DNA of 64,000 nucleotides from positions 1 through 64,000 of the forward strand of contig NW_024087337.1 of NCBI RefSeq assembly GCF_009730915.1, given 5' to 3'. Within the stretch, counting starts at the first letter, position 1. Every line of letters begins with the position of its first letter. Positions 36,780 through 46,687 of the stretch are shown here, in pieces. Origin of the DNA: Dioscorea cayenensis subsp. rotundata. Lineage: Eukaryota; Streptophyta; Magnoliopsida; Dioscoreales; Dioscoreaceae. The notes beneath the pieces are model-generated. The model was not told where the DNA came from and ran no database searches. It saw only the letters and a list, made by a program, of their open reading frames with translations. The translations under genes and the position numbers were made by a program.

Positions 36780-39700
36780 TCATATTCTAGGCTTTAATTT
36801 CAATAATTTACAGGTGATAGCAGCATGCAACATATGAAATTCTGTATTACCATGGTTATCAAACACATGCTGCCTTTTACTCGGTGAGTTTATTTTCCCA
36901 GCAATCAGAGGTTCCATATCTTTTGTTCTTTTGATCTGCATAGTCTCAGCTTTTGCTTGCAGTACTGATGCCACTTTCCTTACCTCTGAAAAGCTACTAA
37001 GTCATTTGACCAAATTGAGATAAAGCAAGGAAAAGGATCTACATATGGTGTGGTAATAATAATACAGTAAATTTTAAGCAAAACCACTTGAGGCTTTTTT
37101 TATGCTCCAAATCTCAATCTTTAATGAAATTTCAAGCAAGAGAGGGAAACATGGATGGCTAGCTATCGAGTCTTAGAAACAAGCATGATCAAGAAAGGAA
37201 AGGGGAAAAAAAGGTCATCCCCAAACATTAAGGCTAGTGTAATGTAAAAGGACAATAATTTAATTTAAAAACTGTTATTTAGGTAGCTTAAGTGATTACA
37301 CTAGTTTTGTCGTTCACTAATACGCATGCAAAGGAAGTATGATTAATTTGCATAAATCTTTTGAACCAAAAGATTTCTTTGTGATTCTTTTGCCTGTCCG
37401 ACCTTGGGAATCCTCTTTGTCAAACCAGAACCAGATGAAAGAAGAAATGAAGATGAAATAGTGGATATATATTATTAGGTTATTAAAAGTCAAGGTCCCT
37501 AAGATCATCAAAGACTAAAGTAGGAAAGAAAGAATTCCATCCTTGGTAGTACATACTCTAATCTACCATAGTTAAAATGCTGTGGTGGAAGATCACTTAG
37601 TAGTTAAATTGTTACATTTGAATTTGGAATGACACAGAAAATCATAAGCAGAATTGAACCACTCCTCGTTGATTCTTCAAATGAAACTATGAAAGAATGG
37701 CTTCAAGGTTATCTTGAGGACATTGACATGCTTTGATGAAAACTGCTAAACAGAAACACAAAGCAGAAGTGCAACTAGAACACCATCGAACATGATATAC
37801 CAGATGTTTGGAAGTGCAATTATACCTTGAAACATCTCATGCGTTGAGTTCGGCTCATACAGCTGCAGTGCCTCAGCAATGGATGCGTCATAACTATTGT
37901 TAAGAGACGCCTGCTTTTCCAGAGCTTGGATCTCTCTATGAAGCTCTGAAGATTCCTTCCTAACCTAGAAAATTTGCAATTGTCTCTAGAGAAGCAGAGT
38001 TAAGGAAACCAAAGAAAGATGAACAAATAACAGATATTTACTGCAGCAAGCTTCTCTCTTAATGAGCTCAGCTGAGAATCAAGTTCTGCTTCAGAACCTC
38101 CTTCTTGAAGTGATAAATTCTCAACAGACAAATCTTGCTGGATAAAAATATGTAACAAAAAAAAGCTGTTAGAACACTAAAATTATTGTTAAACCATTTG
38201 AACAATGTTGAAAAGTTCCATCTCTCTTGATTGCAAAAACAAGAGCTAAAACGGTGGTTTGGAAAAAGGTGAAGCTACTTTTTTCCCCACTTTGCAGAGA
38301 AAACTAATAGCTTAAAAAGAATTTCTGATAAATTTTTTTGGTTACCGGCTTTAGTAATAATAAAAAAAAAGAAATTTGAATCCTTCGTAATAGTTAAATA
38401 TAAAACTTTAGAGCTAGCAGGCTATAGTTAATTTAACCAAGAATGGCATGATGGTGGAAGTCTCTGATCCATGAAAAGATCTAGTAGAAGAAGTAACATC
38501 ATGAAATGCATCACATCCTATAGTTAATAGCAGGAACAGTTGCAGATGCAGAACGCAGAACAAAAAACAGGCAAGATAGGAAGTACCAATGCTTGCATAA
38601 ATTAGCTCCATTCAGATAGAAAACCTACAGTTTTTTGCAGCAAAAAGCCCTCAGGTACAGAAAAACAATGTCGAAGACAATACTTTTCCCAGATGTTCAT
38701 TCTCTTGTCCAGAATTCCTTGGGTCATGTTACGAAGGTATGAAACACCCTAAGACATCACAAAAATAAATAAATAAATAAACAATAAACATCACAAAAAT
38801 AAATAAATAAATAAACAATAAATATGATCAAACTATTAGAGCATGGTTAGCCTTTATTAAACTGAAGGTTATTAATATTAAGCACTTGATGGAGACTCCT
38901 TTCTTTAGGATTCATAGTGGAGCATTAATGTCAGCCAATTCAAATGAAGCCATCTATAGACAAATCAAATGAGGCTTAAGGAAAAGAATAAAGTGTTACA
39001 GCTACCAAGATTGTTTTTCAGTAAGATGCTGGCAATTTAAATTGAACTTAGTATCATCCACCAAGCAATAGAAATTGATCATAGACACTACATATTCTAA
39101 TCTATTTTCTGAATCTAAGAGAGAAGTTGAGTGTGAGAATTTGAATGTTACCCCTTTATTTTCCAAGATGAACAACAAGCCTTGATTATGAATTATCTAA
39201 CGCAAACAAGCCTTGGGCCTTGAAAAAAATCACATTACGCAGGAATTTGACCAGAAAAGAAAGAAAAAAGGGAAGATGTACAAACCTAAGAATCCAGAAA
39301 TGTTAACCAAATGGTGGTTGTAAAAATCATTATAATAACTTATTCAAACTATATAAGTCCCACTTTTATAGAGCTTTTAGTTTTTCTCTTCCATACATCA
39401 TTTTTCACCAACCACAAACAAAAGGGCTAAGGAACAGCTTGAAGTTCCCTATGGTTTTGGTCAATGTTTTTTTGTCCTCCATTCATAGATTGTCCCAACT
39501 CATGGCCGCCCCTACAAACTAGCACTTTTGGTTAAATTCCTTCAAGCAAGAACCATCTTGCTTAATTTTCAAATACAAAGCTCAGCAAAACGGTTGTTCA
39601 CTTGTTCCCCCAAATAAAAATAAGAAAGACGTTTTCAGAATCAAATACCATTGTTTGTGGTTAATACCACAATTATCTATCATTAAGGGCTAATAAATGA

Positions 39701-40105
39701 TCCACAAAACACTCTGATGATCAATCGTTCATAATCGTCGAAAATAAACACACACATTTCAGGCAATCACAAACATAACACTAAATCATCCACAAAACCA
39801 CTAAATCGATGAATAATGCGGGCAAAGCCGAGGCCTTTATACCTTGGCAAGCTCATCAGATTGCTTCTCCCCATATCCCGTGATGATTGAAGCCTGCCTG
39901 AGAAATCCAAAAAAAGTGCAAACATTAGGGTTGAGAAGCGTCACACAAAGATCAATAGATCATGCGGGGAGATCATCCGTAACTGGAGGCAGAACTGGAA
40001 GGCACCATCGAGGAGATCGTCGGAGGTGTTGAGGACCTCGTTGATGAAGCGCTGGGGGTTGAGATCGCAAGCATCGAAGACGGCCTCGCTCTCGCTTCCC
40101 TCCAT
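36780..40105 (-). CDS. MIS12: MIS12 kinetochore protein homologue, copy C (intact)
   Basis: Six exons splice cleanly: 40105-39984, 39897-39843, 38748-38629, 38137-38042, 37964-37826 and 36985-36780. All junctions are GT-AG and in phase, giving 245 residues, close to the plant MIS12 size. Conserved family features are the N-terminus MEGSESEAVFD then NPQRFINEVLN, the block GVSYLRNMTQGILDKRMNIW then EKYCLRHCFSVPEGF (about residues 60-94), and coiled-coil-like stretches (LDSQLSSLREKLAA, ELHREIQALEKQ). MIS12 joins NNF1, DSN1 and NSL1 in the outer-kinetochore complex that links centromeric chromatin to NDC80 and microtubules. Upstream in-frame ATG codons exist, but MEGSESE is the conserved start. 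The exact C-terminus after about residue 215 is less certain. This is the only copy without a lesion. Confidence 0.88.
38755..38822. repeat. Two tandem 34-bp units next to MIS12-C exon 3
   Basis: The unit starts CATCACAAAAATAAATAAAT and occurs twice in a row with no change. It lies a few bases from the exon-3 splice acceptor, so it doubles the T-rich stretch in the intron upstream of that site. Confidence 0.9.
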
Positions 40106-40785
40106 GGTCGCTGCTCTGATCCTCACTCTCACAATTCAAATGAATTTTGGGGGTGGGTTTCGAAATGAGCGGGAGAGGTCTCAGCCGTCCGATGTAAATT
40201 GAACGGTCAGATATCCCTCGAGATATGGATCACTAGATGGTTTGCTTTTTTTATGAGTTTATTTAAAATAAAAAATTAGAATGAAATTTTTCATAATTTA
40301 ATTTTTTTTTTTTTCAGAAATAGTTTTGATTTGTTATTTTACAAAATTGATTGTTTTCAATTGGGAAAAAAAAAAGTTTGTTAAATTAAGAAAATAGTAT
40401 GAGTGAGTTTTACCCATTTCAAAATCAACTTCTTTGTTGAGTCTTTAAAGAGGTCTTTGTTCCTCATTTATCTTTTTGTTATTTTGTTTCTATTGCTGGA
40501 TGTTATTGCCCAGCTAATGGACTCGAGTTTTTATTTTTTACTGTCTTTATTTTTTGTTATTTTTGTTAGTGGAGATTTGTTATTGTTTCTTTTTTCATTA
40601 ATAGTAGTAATTTATCTATTTTTTAAAAAAAATATTATACTTTTATCCTTATATTCTCCGAAAATGAGACTGAGATGTAGTTTGGTGTTTTTCTAATATA
40701 TATATTTTGTTTAAAATAATTTATGGTCAAATAGATGATAACAATGAGAAAACAAACTAATTAGCCTAATTAATAATTTTATTTG
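40106..40785. other. MIS12-C 5' region and right boundary of the duplication
   Basis: CAGCCGTCCGATGT then GAACGGTCAGA at 40182-40212 is conserved upstream of all three MIS12 copies. Homology with copy B ends near 40390, which marks the right edge of the duplicated block. A T-rich 97-codon open frame at 40403-40696 is low complexity and is not taken as a gene. Confidence 0.55.
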
Positions 40786-41075
40786 CTTATATATCTATAT
40801 ATATATACTAGTGTGGCCAGCCCGTGCTGACGCTACGGGGTTATCTATAATGTGTTTTTTTGGGAAAAACTTTACATGTAATTAATATTTTATTTGCTAA
40901 TAATTGTTGTTTATTAGAAGTGTTTCATTAATTTTTTTTTTGAAAAACACATTTAATTTGCAAATATTTATTCATGTATTAAATACGGGCAAAAGTTCAA
41001 GATTTTATTGTCCATTCTAAATAGCAACATAAAAGAGTACAAAATAATTTTTTTTCATTTCATTCATGATTTTCA

Positions 41076-41225
41076 TTATAAATGTGCTTCAGAAACATTT
41101 GTATGTTCAACATTGTCATCCATGGTAGCTGGAAGGTTGAGGTCGAACAGAGTGATTTCTGGTGGGTTTTCAGGAGATGAGTTGGATTTGAGAGGTTTTT
41201 TCCCATTATTGTTTGATGAGTCAAC
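41076..41225 (-). pseudogene. Orphan terminal exon with EAR-like motif
   Basis: After a good acceptor (TTTTTTCAG) at 41226, a 49-codon frame ends in TAA at 41076-41078. It reads hydrophilic, Ser/Asn/Pro-rich sequence and then ITLFDLNLPA. FDLNLPA is close to the plant EAR repression motif (L/F)DLN(L/F)xP, with the proline one position early. It follows the LOG exons on the same strand and its phase would let it join them. No companion exon of a transcription factor is seen. I infer a captured last exon of an unknown gene. Confidence 0.45.
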
Positions 41226-41690
41226 CTGAAAAAATAATAATGTATTAGCTCATTTTTTTTCATTAAGTAATGTGTTGTTGGTGATTGGGAAGATATACTA
41301 AAAAACCATGCTATAGTTACTAATGCATGGATCGTTTAGTGTTACATTTGTTTTCCATGATAATCAGAGTAAGTCAATTAGTTATTCATTTTGTTTTGTA
41401 TTTTTAAATTGATATGCAAGTATTATTGTTATATGTGATTTTTTTTTTTCATTAATCATGATTAGTCTAAGATTAATTTGTAGTTAACTTGATATTTTTC
41501 ACATATTTAAATTGAACTTACATTTTTTTTGGAGTGTTCTAGTTGCTCATAGTTCCAATTTAGTTGATGACACTTGTTCATGACATGGGTGGTAGTCCTG
41601 TCATTTCAGTAAAATTTTTTACACATTAGCAATAACTATTAATGCATTCATATTTTGGAAAAAAATTACAAAAAACATTTGTAAAAATAC

Positions 41691-42810
41691 TTCGAGTTTC
41701 TCCATAAGTTGCTTTGCATTTGAAGCGCAGACAATAATATGTCTTGCACTTGGGTTGATGAAACCTTCTTCTACAGCTTGGTCAATGAAAGAAAGCAATG
41801 AGTCGTAGTAGCCATTAAAATTCAATAATCCAACCTACAAAAATGAATAAATTTGTCATAATTTGTTCATAATTTCCATTATGTTTGCCTATAATTGCCA
41901 TTGAATTACCGGCTTGTTGTGTATGCCTAATTGTGCCCACGTAATCACTTCAAAAAGTTCTTCAAGAGTACCATAACCTCCTGTATAATAATTTCAATTG
42001 AGATTAATTATTTTTTTATTTCAAGAGAAAAAATTAATGACTTGTGAGAGGATTTGTATAATGAATGATAACAGAATGATACCAAAATAAAACAATGTTA
42101 GTGAATATATAACAAATATGAAATGTAGGTTGTGTAATAACCAGAGCATAGCAATAAAAGCATCGAATGCTGAGTCATCTCGCTTTTCTTTGGTGCATAT
42201 CGGCCACAGGTTTTACTTCTCCTATAGTGACGCCAGTGATCTGACAAATTTACAAAACAATATATTACTCGAATAGCCATTGGTATTTGTGGTTTTTGGA
42301 ATAGCTTGTCATAAAAATTCAATAATTTTTTTCATACCTCTTTATCCATTAGAGCTTTTGGGAATGATACTAAGCATATGGAGAAAAAAATGTTAATAAC
42401 TTCAGCTCAAATAAATGGTGTTTTAAATTATTTTTTTAAATAAACCATACCCAAGAACTTGTTTTCCACCATTAAAGACAGTTTGCGATATCAAGCCCAT
42501 TAATCCAATATTGCCTCCTCCATATACTAAATTAATGTCTTTCATCACCTGAAGGGATTTGCAAAGTTATTTCATATTTTTTGTAGTTGAGCATACACAA
42601 ATGAGTAGGCTATATGATTATAAGAACAATAATAGAGAAAGAACAATGGAACGGAAGAGAGAGTGATGAAAAAAAAAATTAAAATTAGGTAAAAGTAAGA
42701 AGCCAAACCAGTTCTTTGCCAAGATCAATAGCAGCATCTTGATAACTCTTTTGCTTTCCTAGGCTGCTACCGCAAAAAACACAAATTGTCTTGAATTTGG
42801 ATGTACTCAT
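41691..42810 (-). pseudogene. LOG-type cytokinin riboside 5'-monophosphate phosphoribohydrolase, disrupted
   Basis: Exons at 42810-42709, 42548-42451, 42369-42337, 42240 to about 42130, 41980-41910 and 41834-41691 encode the LOG fold in order: [76 protein letters not shown], then [16 protein letters not shown] enzymes release active cytokinin base from its nucleotide, using the PGGYGT(x)nE motif. Here exon 4 has single-base losses after MHQRKA and after QHS, and the PGG part of the motif is damaged at the exon end. The normal C-terminal exon (CHERVA region in the family) is not seen. It lies in a mobile-element-like segment and is probably a captured, inactive copy. Confidence 0.8.
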
Positions 42811-44249
42811 TCTCTTTCTTTTGTTTTGCTTTACTAACACTGCGAATTGCATTAAATTATAATAAAGAAAGATAAATTCAAGATGCAAGTATGATATTTT
42901 TTTTATTGCTATAAATAAAACAAACTGGTTGATAATTGAATAATAATAATAAGGATGAGCAAAAGAGGATCTTGGAATTGTAGAAAACATTAGACTGATG
43001 ATATGTATCTTTTGTTGGAGTCTTACCACGTCTGATCTAGGATATTAATGATTGTGTTGGAAGAGTAGTCTATTTCTATATATAGAGAGATGGTTTCCTT
43101 GCGTTGTTCTTCTTTGGTTCATAAAAATAGATTTGATTTCCATTCGTACATTTTTTTTCTCTAAAAATGTAATTGAAAATGTTAAAATTATGATAAAATC
43201 CAAAAGAAGGGTAGATTTTCTTAAAAGAAGAGTAGATTTTTTTATACAAATCCAGCCAAAAGCTAGCAAACTCTAGTTTTTTGGATCATGATGATAAAAA
43301 AAAAATCCATTCCAATCCTGCCATAAGCTAGCAAACCCTAAAAAATTTTTGATCCCGATGATTAATGTGTAGATCTGCATTGGATTGTCTCTTGATTGGA
43401 TGGGAGCAATGAACAACATATATTGTGTTATAACATATAATGGGCAAAGACAAAGAAGTCAAGCTCAAATACCAAAAATGAATCTAGCTATTTCATACCA
43501 TGCTTAAATGATTAGTTGGCGATCTTGACATCCATAACCATCTTTTAGCAAATCTTGTTTTCTTGGACAACTCATTGAGAACATAATCCTTAATATCTTT
43601 GTCGAAAGATGCAAACAAATAACAAAAAAAAAATCATGTTTGAAAAACAATGACCATCAATTGTTAAATTGAGACAAAGAAAAGTAACATACAGATGCCC
43701 TATAACAGCAAAATCCTATGACAAATGATATAACTATCTAATAGCTACAAAAAGTCTTTTGCCAAATAAGCTCAAAGAAAAATATATGAATTGATGAAAA
43801 ATTGTGAAAATTAAAACCAAATCTTACCTCCTTAGACAAAGAATTGACAACAAAATCCTTGATATCTCTAATGACATATGCAAACAAATAATATAAAAAG
43901 TTGCGTCTGGAAAACCATGGCAGCAAGAAAAGAAAAAAAAAACAAACAAAACAAAACACACAATCTCTCTCTCTCTCTCTTTCTTTCCTCTATGTATATA
44001 TACATCCATTTATTATGTGTTATTTTCTTTGTTTTTCTATATATATATACACTTCCATCTATCACAGCTTTGTTTGGGAGTTTGCATTTGTGGTGATCAT
44101 TATTCTCTAGTTTGTTAGAATGTTTTTCTTTCCTTATCTAGGTCTATTTTTTTTCTCTATGTATTTTCCTTCATTGGTTGCTTTCATTTTTGTTTGTCTT
44201 CAATTTTTTTTCTCACATTACTAATGATAATTTTTTTCATTTTGTTAGT

Positions 44250-45106
44250 ATGGGAGAGAAGTATTGCAAGTCTTTTATTGACATCATCCCTCAAGAATTG
44301 ATTGAAGAAATCATTGCATATATTGCTTCAACATCTTCTAGATCTCTTCATGATCTCAAAATATTACGTGGCTGGTAATTTTATTAATTATTCATAGCAT
44401 AAAAGCCATAGTTGCTTCTTTGAATTATGAGTGTATATATACATATATCTTTTGCAGTTGTAAGAGTTTTTATGTAGCATCGAAAAGTCGGAAAGTTGGG
44501 CAGTTAATGCGGGTTGATAATTTATGGTATCTTGACATGAAGGAGTATATTAGTGTTCTTCAAAATTGTGCCCGGCAAGACAATTTGGAAGCTTGTTTGG
44601 TGCTTGGATTGGTGCAAAACTTATCATTTCCTTTTTTTATTGTAGATAAGTTATAGTATTAATATTGACAATATATTTTTGACATTGTTTTTCAGATCGA
44701 CTGTATGAAGTTGAAAATGGATTCAGGCATCCAATATCTAACAAATGCAGCTTTTAAAGGTCATTTACTTGCTGGGTATGTAGGGGGAATTATTTTGTAC
44801 AAAAATCAGGGAACACGTCCTTCTGGCATGATAATGCTCAACATGGTTGCTACTGGAAGAGTTGATCATGGCTCAAAACCATTTGAAAGCAAAAAATCTG
44901 GTAATTATATAATAAATAATTGTAAATATTTTGCAGTAAGATTATTTAGAGATATCATATGGAGTATAGAATGTAAATGGATAGAAAAAGAGGGATGGGA
45001 GTGTGAGAGCCATTTGTGTGGTCGAAAAATAGATGATGTCCTTTGTAATCAATGGTTAGGTGAAGATGGATTAGTGAGAGAGTTTTGTAGTCAAGTTTGT
45101 AGATGA
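44250..45106 (+). CDS. F-box-type protein, At2g35280 / At1g67623-like
   Basis: Three exons (44250-44374, 44458-44611, 44696-45106) with GT-AG junctions in phase give 229 residues with no stop. The N-terminus (IDIIPQELIEEIIAYIASTS then LHDLKILRGCCKSFYVAS) fits a divergent F-box. The middle has Sel1-like text (GIQYLTNAAFKGHLLAGYVG). The C-terminus is Cys-rich with a W and acidic pair (CESHLCG, QWLGEDG, FCSQVCR), as in the plant F-box group named after At2g35280 and At1g67623. Such proteins are thought to act as SCF ubiquitin-ligase adaptors, but targets are unknown. The gene lies between duplicated mobile-element sequences. The truncated sister element at 50.2-51.0 kb lacks the gene body. Function is inferred from family resemblance only. 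Confidence 0.65.
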
Positions 45107-46100
45107 AAATATGAATTTAATATGTTTACAACACTTCTGTAATGGATTTTATCTGTAATGGAATTTTGAAGCAATGCTTAAAATTTCATTGTTTTGATTC
45201 ATTTATTTGTTTAGTAATTTATTTATTTATTGAAAAAAATAAGTTTTTGACTTAGGGCTAACATGTTTTTTTCTGACTTCCAAATTTTTTCAAATTTCTC
45301 ATTGATGATGGATTCTTCTAATATTTCATCTTTTACCGATAAAATAGTTATGATGATTTTTTCACATAATGTGATGGAGATGATAAATTATCTTTTTCTT
45401 ATTATGTTTGTCATTATATGATGGTTGTAAAAAAATGACTAAATTCTTTATGGTTTTTGCATGGAGTCTTTATTCTATGTATTTAACATAATAACAATAA
45501 TTCTAAAAAAAAATTGAAAAAAACAACAGAATCAACATGCTCCAAATGGCAATGAGTTAGGCTCAAATTTCATCAATTGATTTTAACATAATAATTTTTT
45601 TTTAAAAGGTTAGACCAAAAACAAAGTTAGGTTCCCATCCCTTCAAGACTCATCAATCCATTTCAATGCAATCTATCATAATAAAATTTTCAAATAAAAA
45701 AATTCAAAATCCATGCACCAAATGGAGTTCGAAGGCTTTAGGGGGATAAACTTTATATGTATGTATATGTATGTATATGTGTATATATATATATATATAT
45801 GTACAAAATCTCATTTGGAAAGGTTTAAATGAGAGTGTAAGGGCTATTGAGTAATTTTATTTTGTTAGTTTAACCAATCTTGAAAGTCCAAATGTTACCA
45901 TGCTTGATGTTGATGCAAGAGAATTTACTCTCAATATATAAAAAGGATGTTTCTGTAAAATCATATATTTACATATATAATAACATTTGTAAAATAAAAT
46001 AAACCTTAATCATGTTCTCTCCCCAAACATGAGATTATTAATTAATATTTTTTAATTAATATTAAAGATAATAGCAATAATTATTATAATTTTAAAACTA
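45107..46100. other. 3' flank of the F-box-type gene
   Basis: AT-rich, with no gene seen. The block 45825-45905 (AAATGAGAGTGTAAGGGCTATTGAGTAATT) is repeated at 51873-51955. A TATG/TA microsatellite lies at 45758-45801. Confidence 0.7.
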
Positions 46101-46104
46101 AATC

Positions 46105-46284
46105 TTAACCGCCGGCCGTCCCTTCCATCATTCGATGTGCCATCTCCCACGGCAGGGGAACGGATGAGTAGAGGACGTTAGCAGCGGCGTTGAAGAGTCT
46201 TGCAGGGATGAAAGCGGTGATCGAGCCGAAGAATCCAACTGCATAACGGAGGGCAAGAAATGAAGGTGCGAGCAAGAGAATTTG
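46105..46284 (-). pseudogene. Conserved 59-codon frame, possible captured exon (copy 1)
   Basis: This is a GC-richer island in AT-rich DNA. The minus-strand frame includes LRYAVGFFGSITAFIPARLF and WEMAHRMMEG before TAA. The duplicate at 50615-50794 has the same length and frame. Of the differences noticed, three are synonymous and one is conservative (Ala/Val). No family is recognised. There is no ATG at a sensible start, so it is at best an exon piece. Confidence 0.4.
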
Positions 46285-46527
46285 CTACGCCATCTCTCAC
46301 AGCAAGGGGATGGATTCGCTGTACCAACACGTTTACGATGAGGAATGAAGAGAACCAAAGATGGAGAAAGCAAAGAACTTGGGAAAAAAATGTCATTATC
46401 TAAGTTTATGGCAGGCAAAATCAACTGTTTATTATCTAAGTTCATGGCGGACAAAGACAACTGTTCAAAAGACAACTGTTCAGTTTTTTTTTATATTGAA
46501 AATTTTCGTCTGTATCTTTTTGTCTAT

Positions 46528-46653
46528 TTGCATTATAGTATGCAACCATTAATTGTCAACTTCTTGTATTAATTACTTTCATTACATATATTAATTGAGT
46601 ATATATGAAAGAATATGCTACCTAATAAACCATTTGAGAATTAATGGTACTTG

Positions 46654-46687
<34 letters not shown>

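Larger units (their letters stand above)
40801..46527 (+). mobile_element. Helitron-like segment carrying captured gene pieces (ends uncertain)
   Basis: The left end candidate TCTATATATATATACTAGTG followed by CCCGTGCTGACGCTACGGGG (40793-40842) resembles plant Helitron 5' ends. Inside are a LOG pseudogene, an orphan exon and an F-box-type gene in mixed orientation, which is typical of gene-fragment capture. The right end is drawn where similarity to the deletion derivative at 50230-50985 stops. No CTRR terminus with hairpin was identified, so the class assignment is tentative. Confidence 0.4.

Noticed and set aside
40403-40696. 97-codon hydrophobic open frame resembling a membrane protein
   Set aside because: It lies in T-rich low-complexity DNA, which yields Phe/Leu-rich frames by chance. 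It has no conserved motif or gene context.
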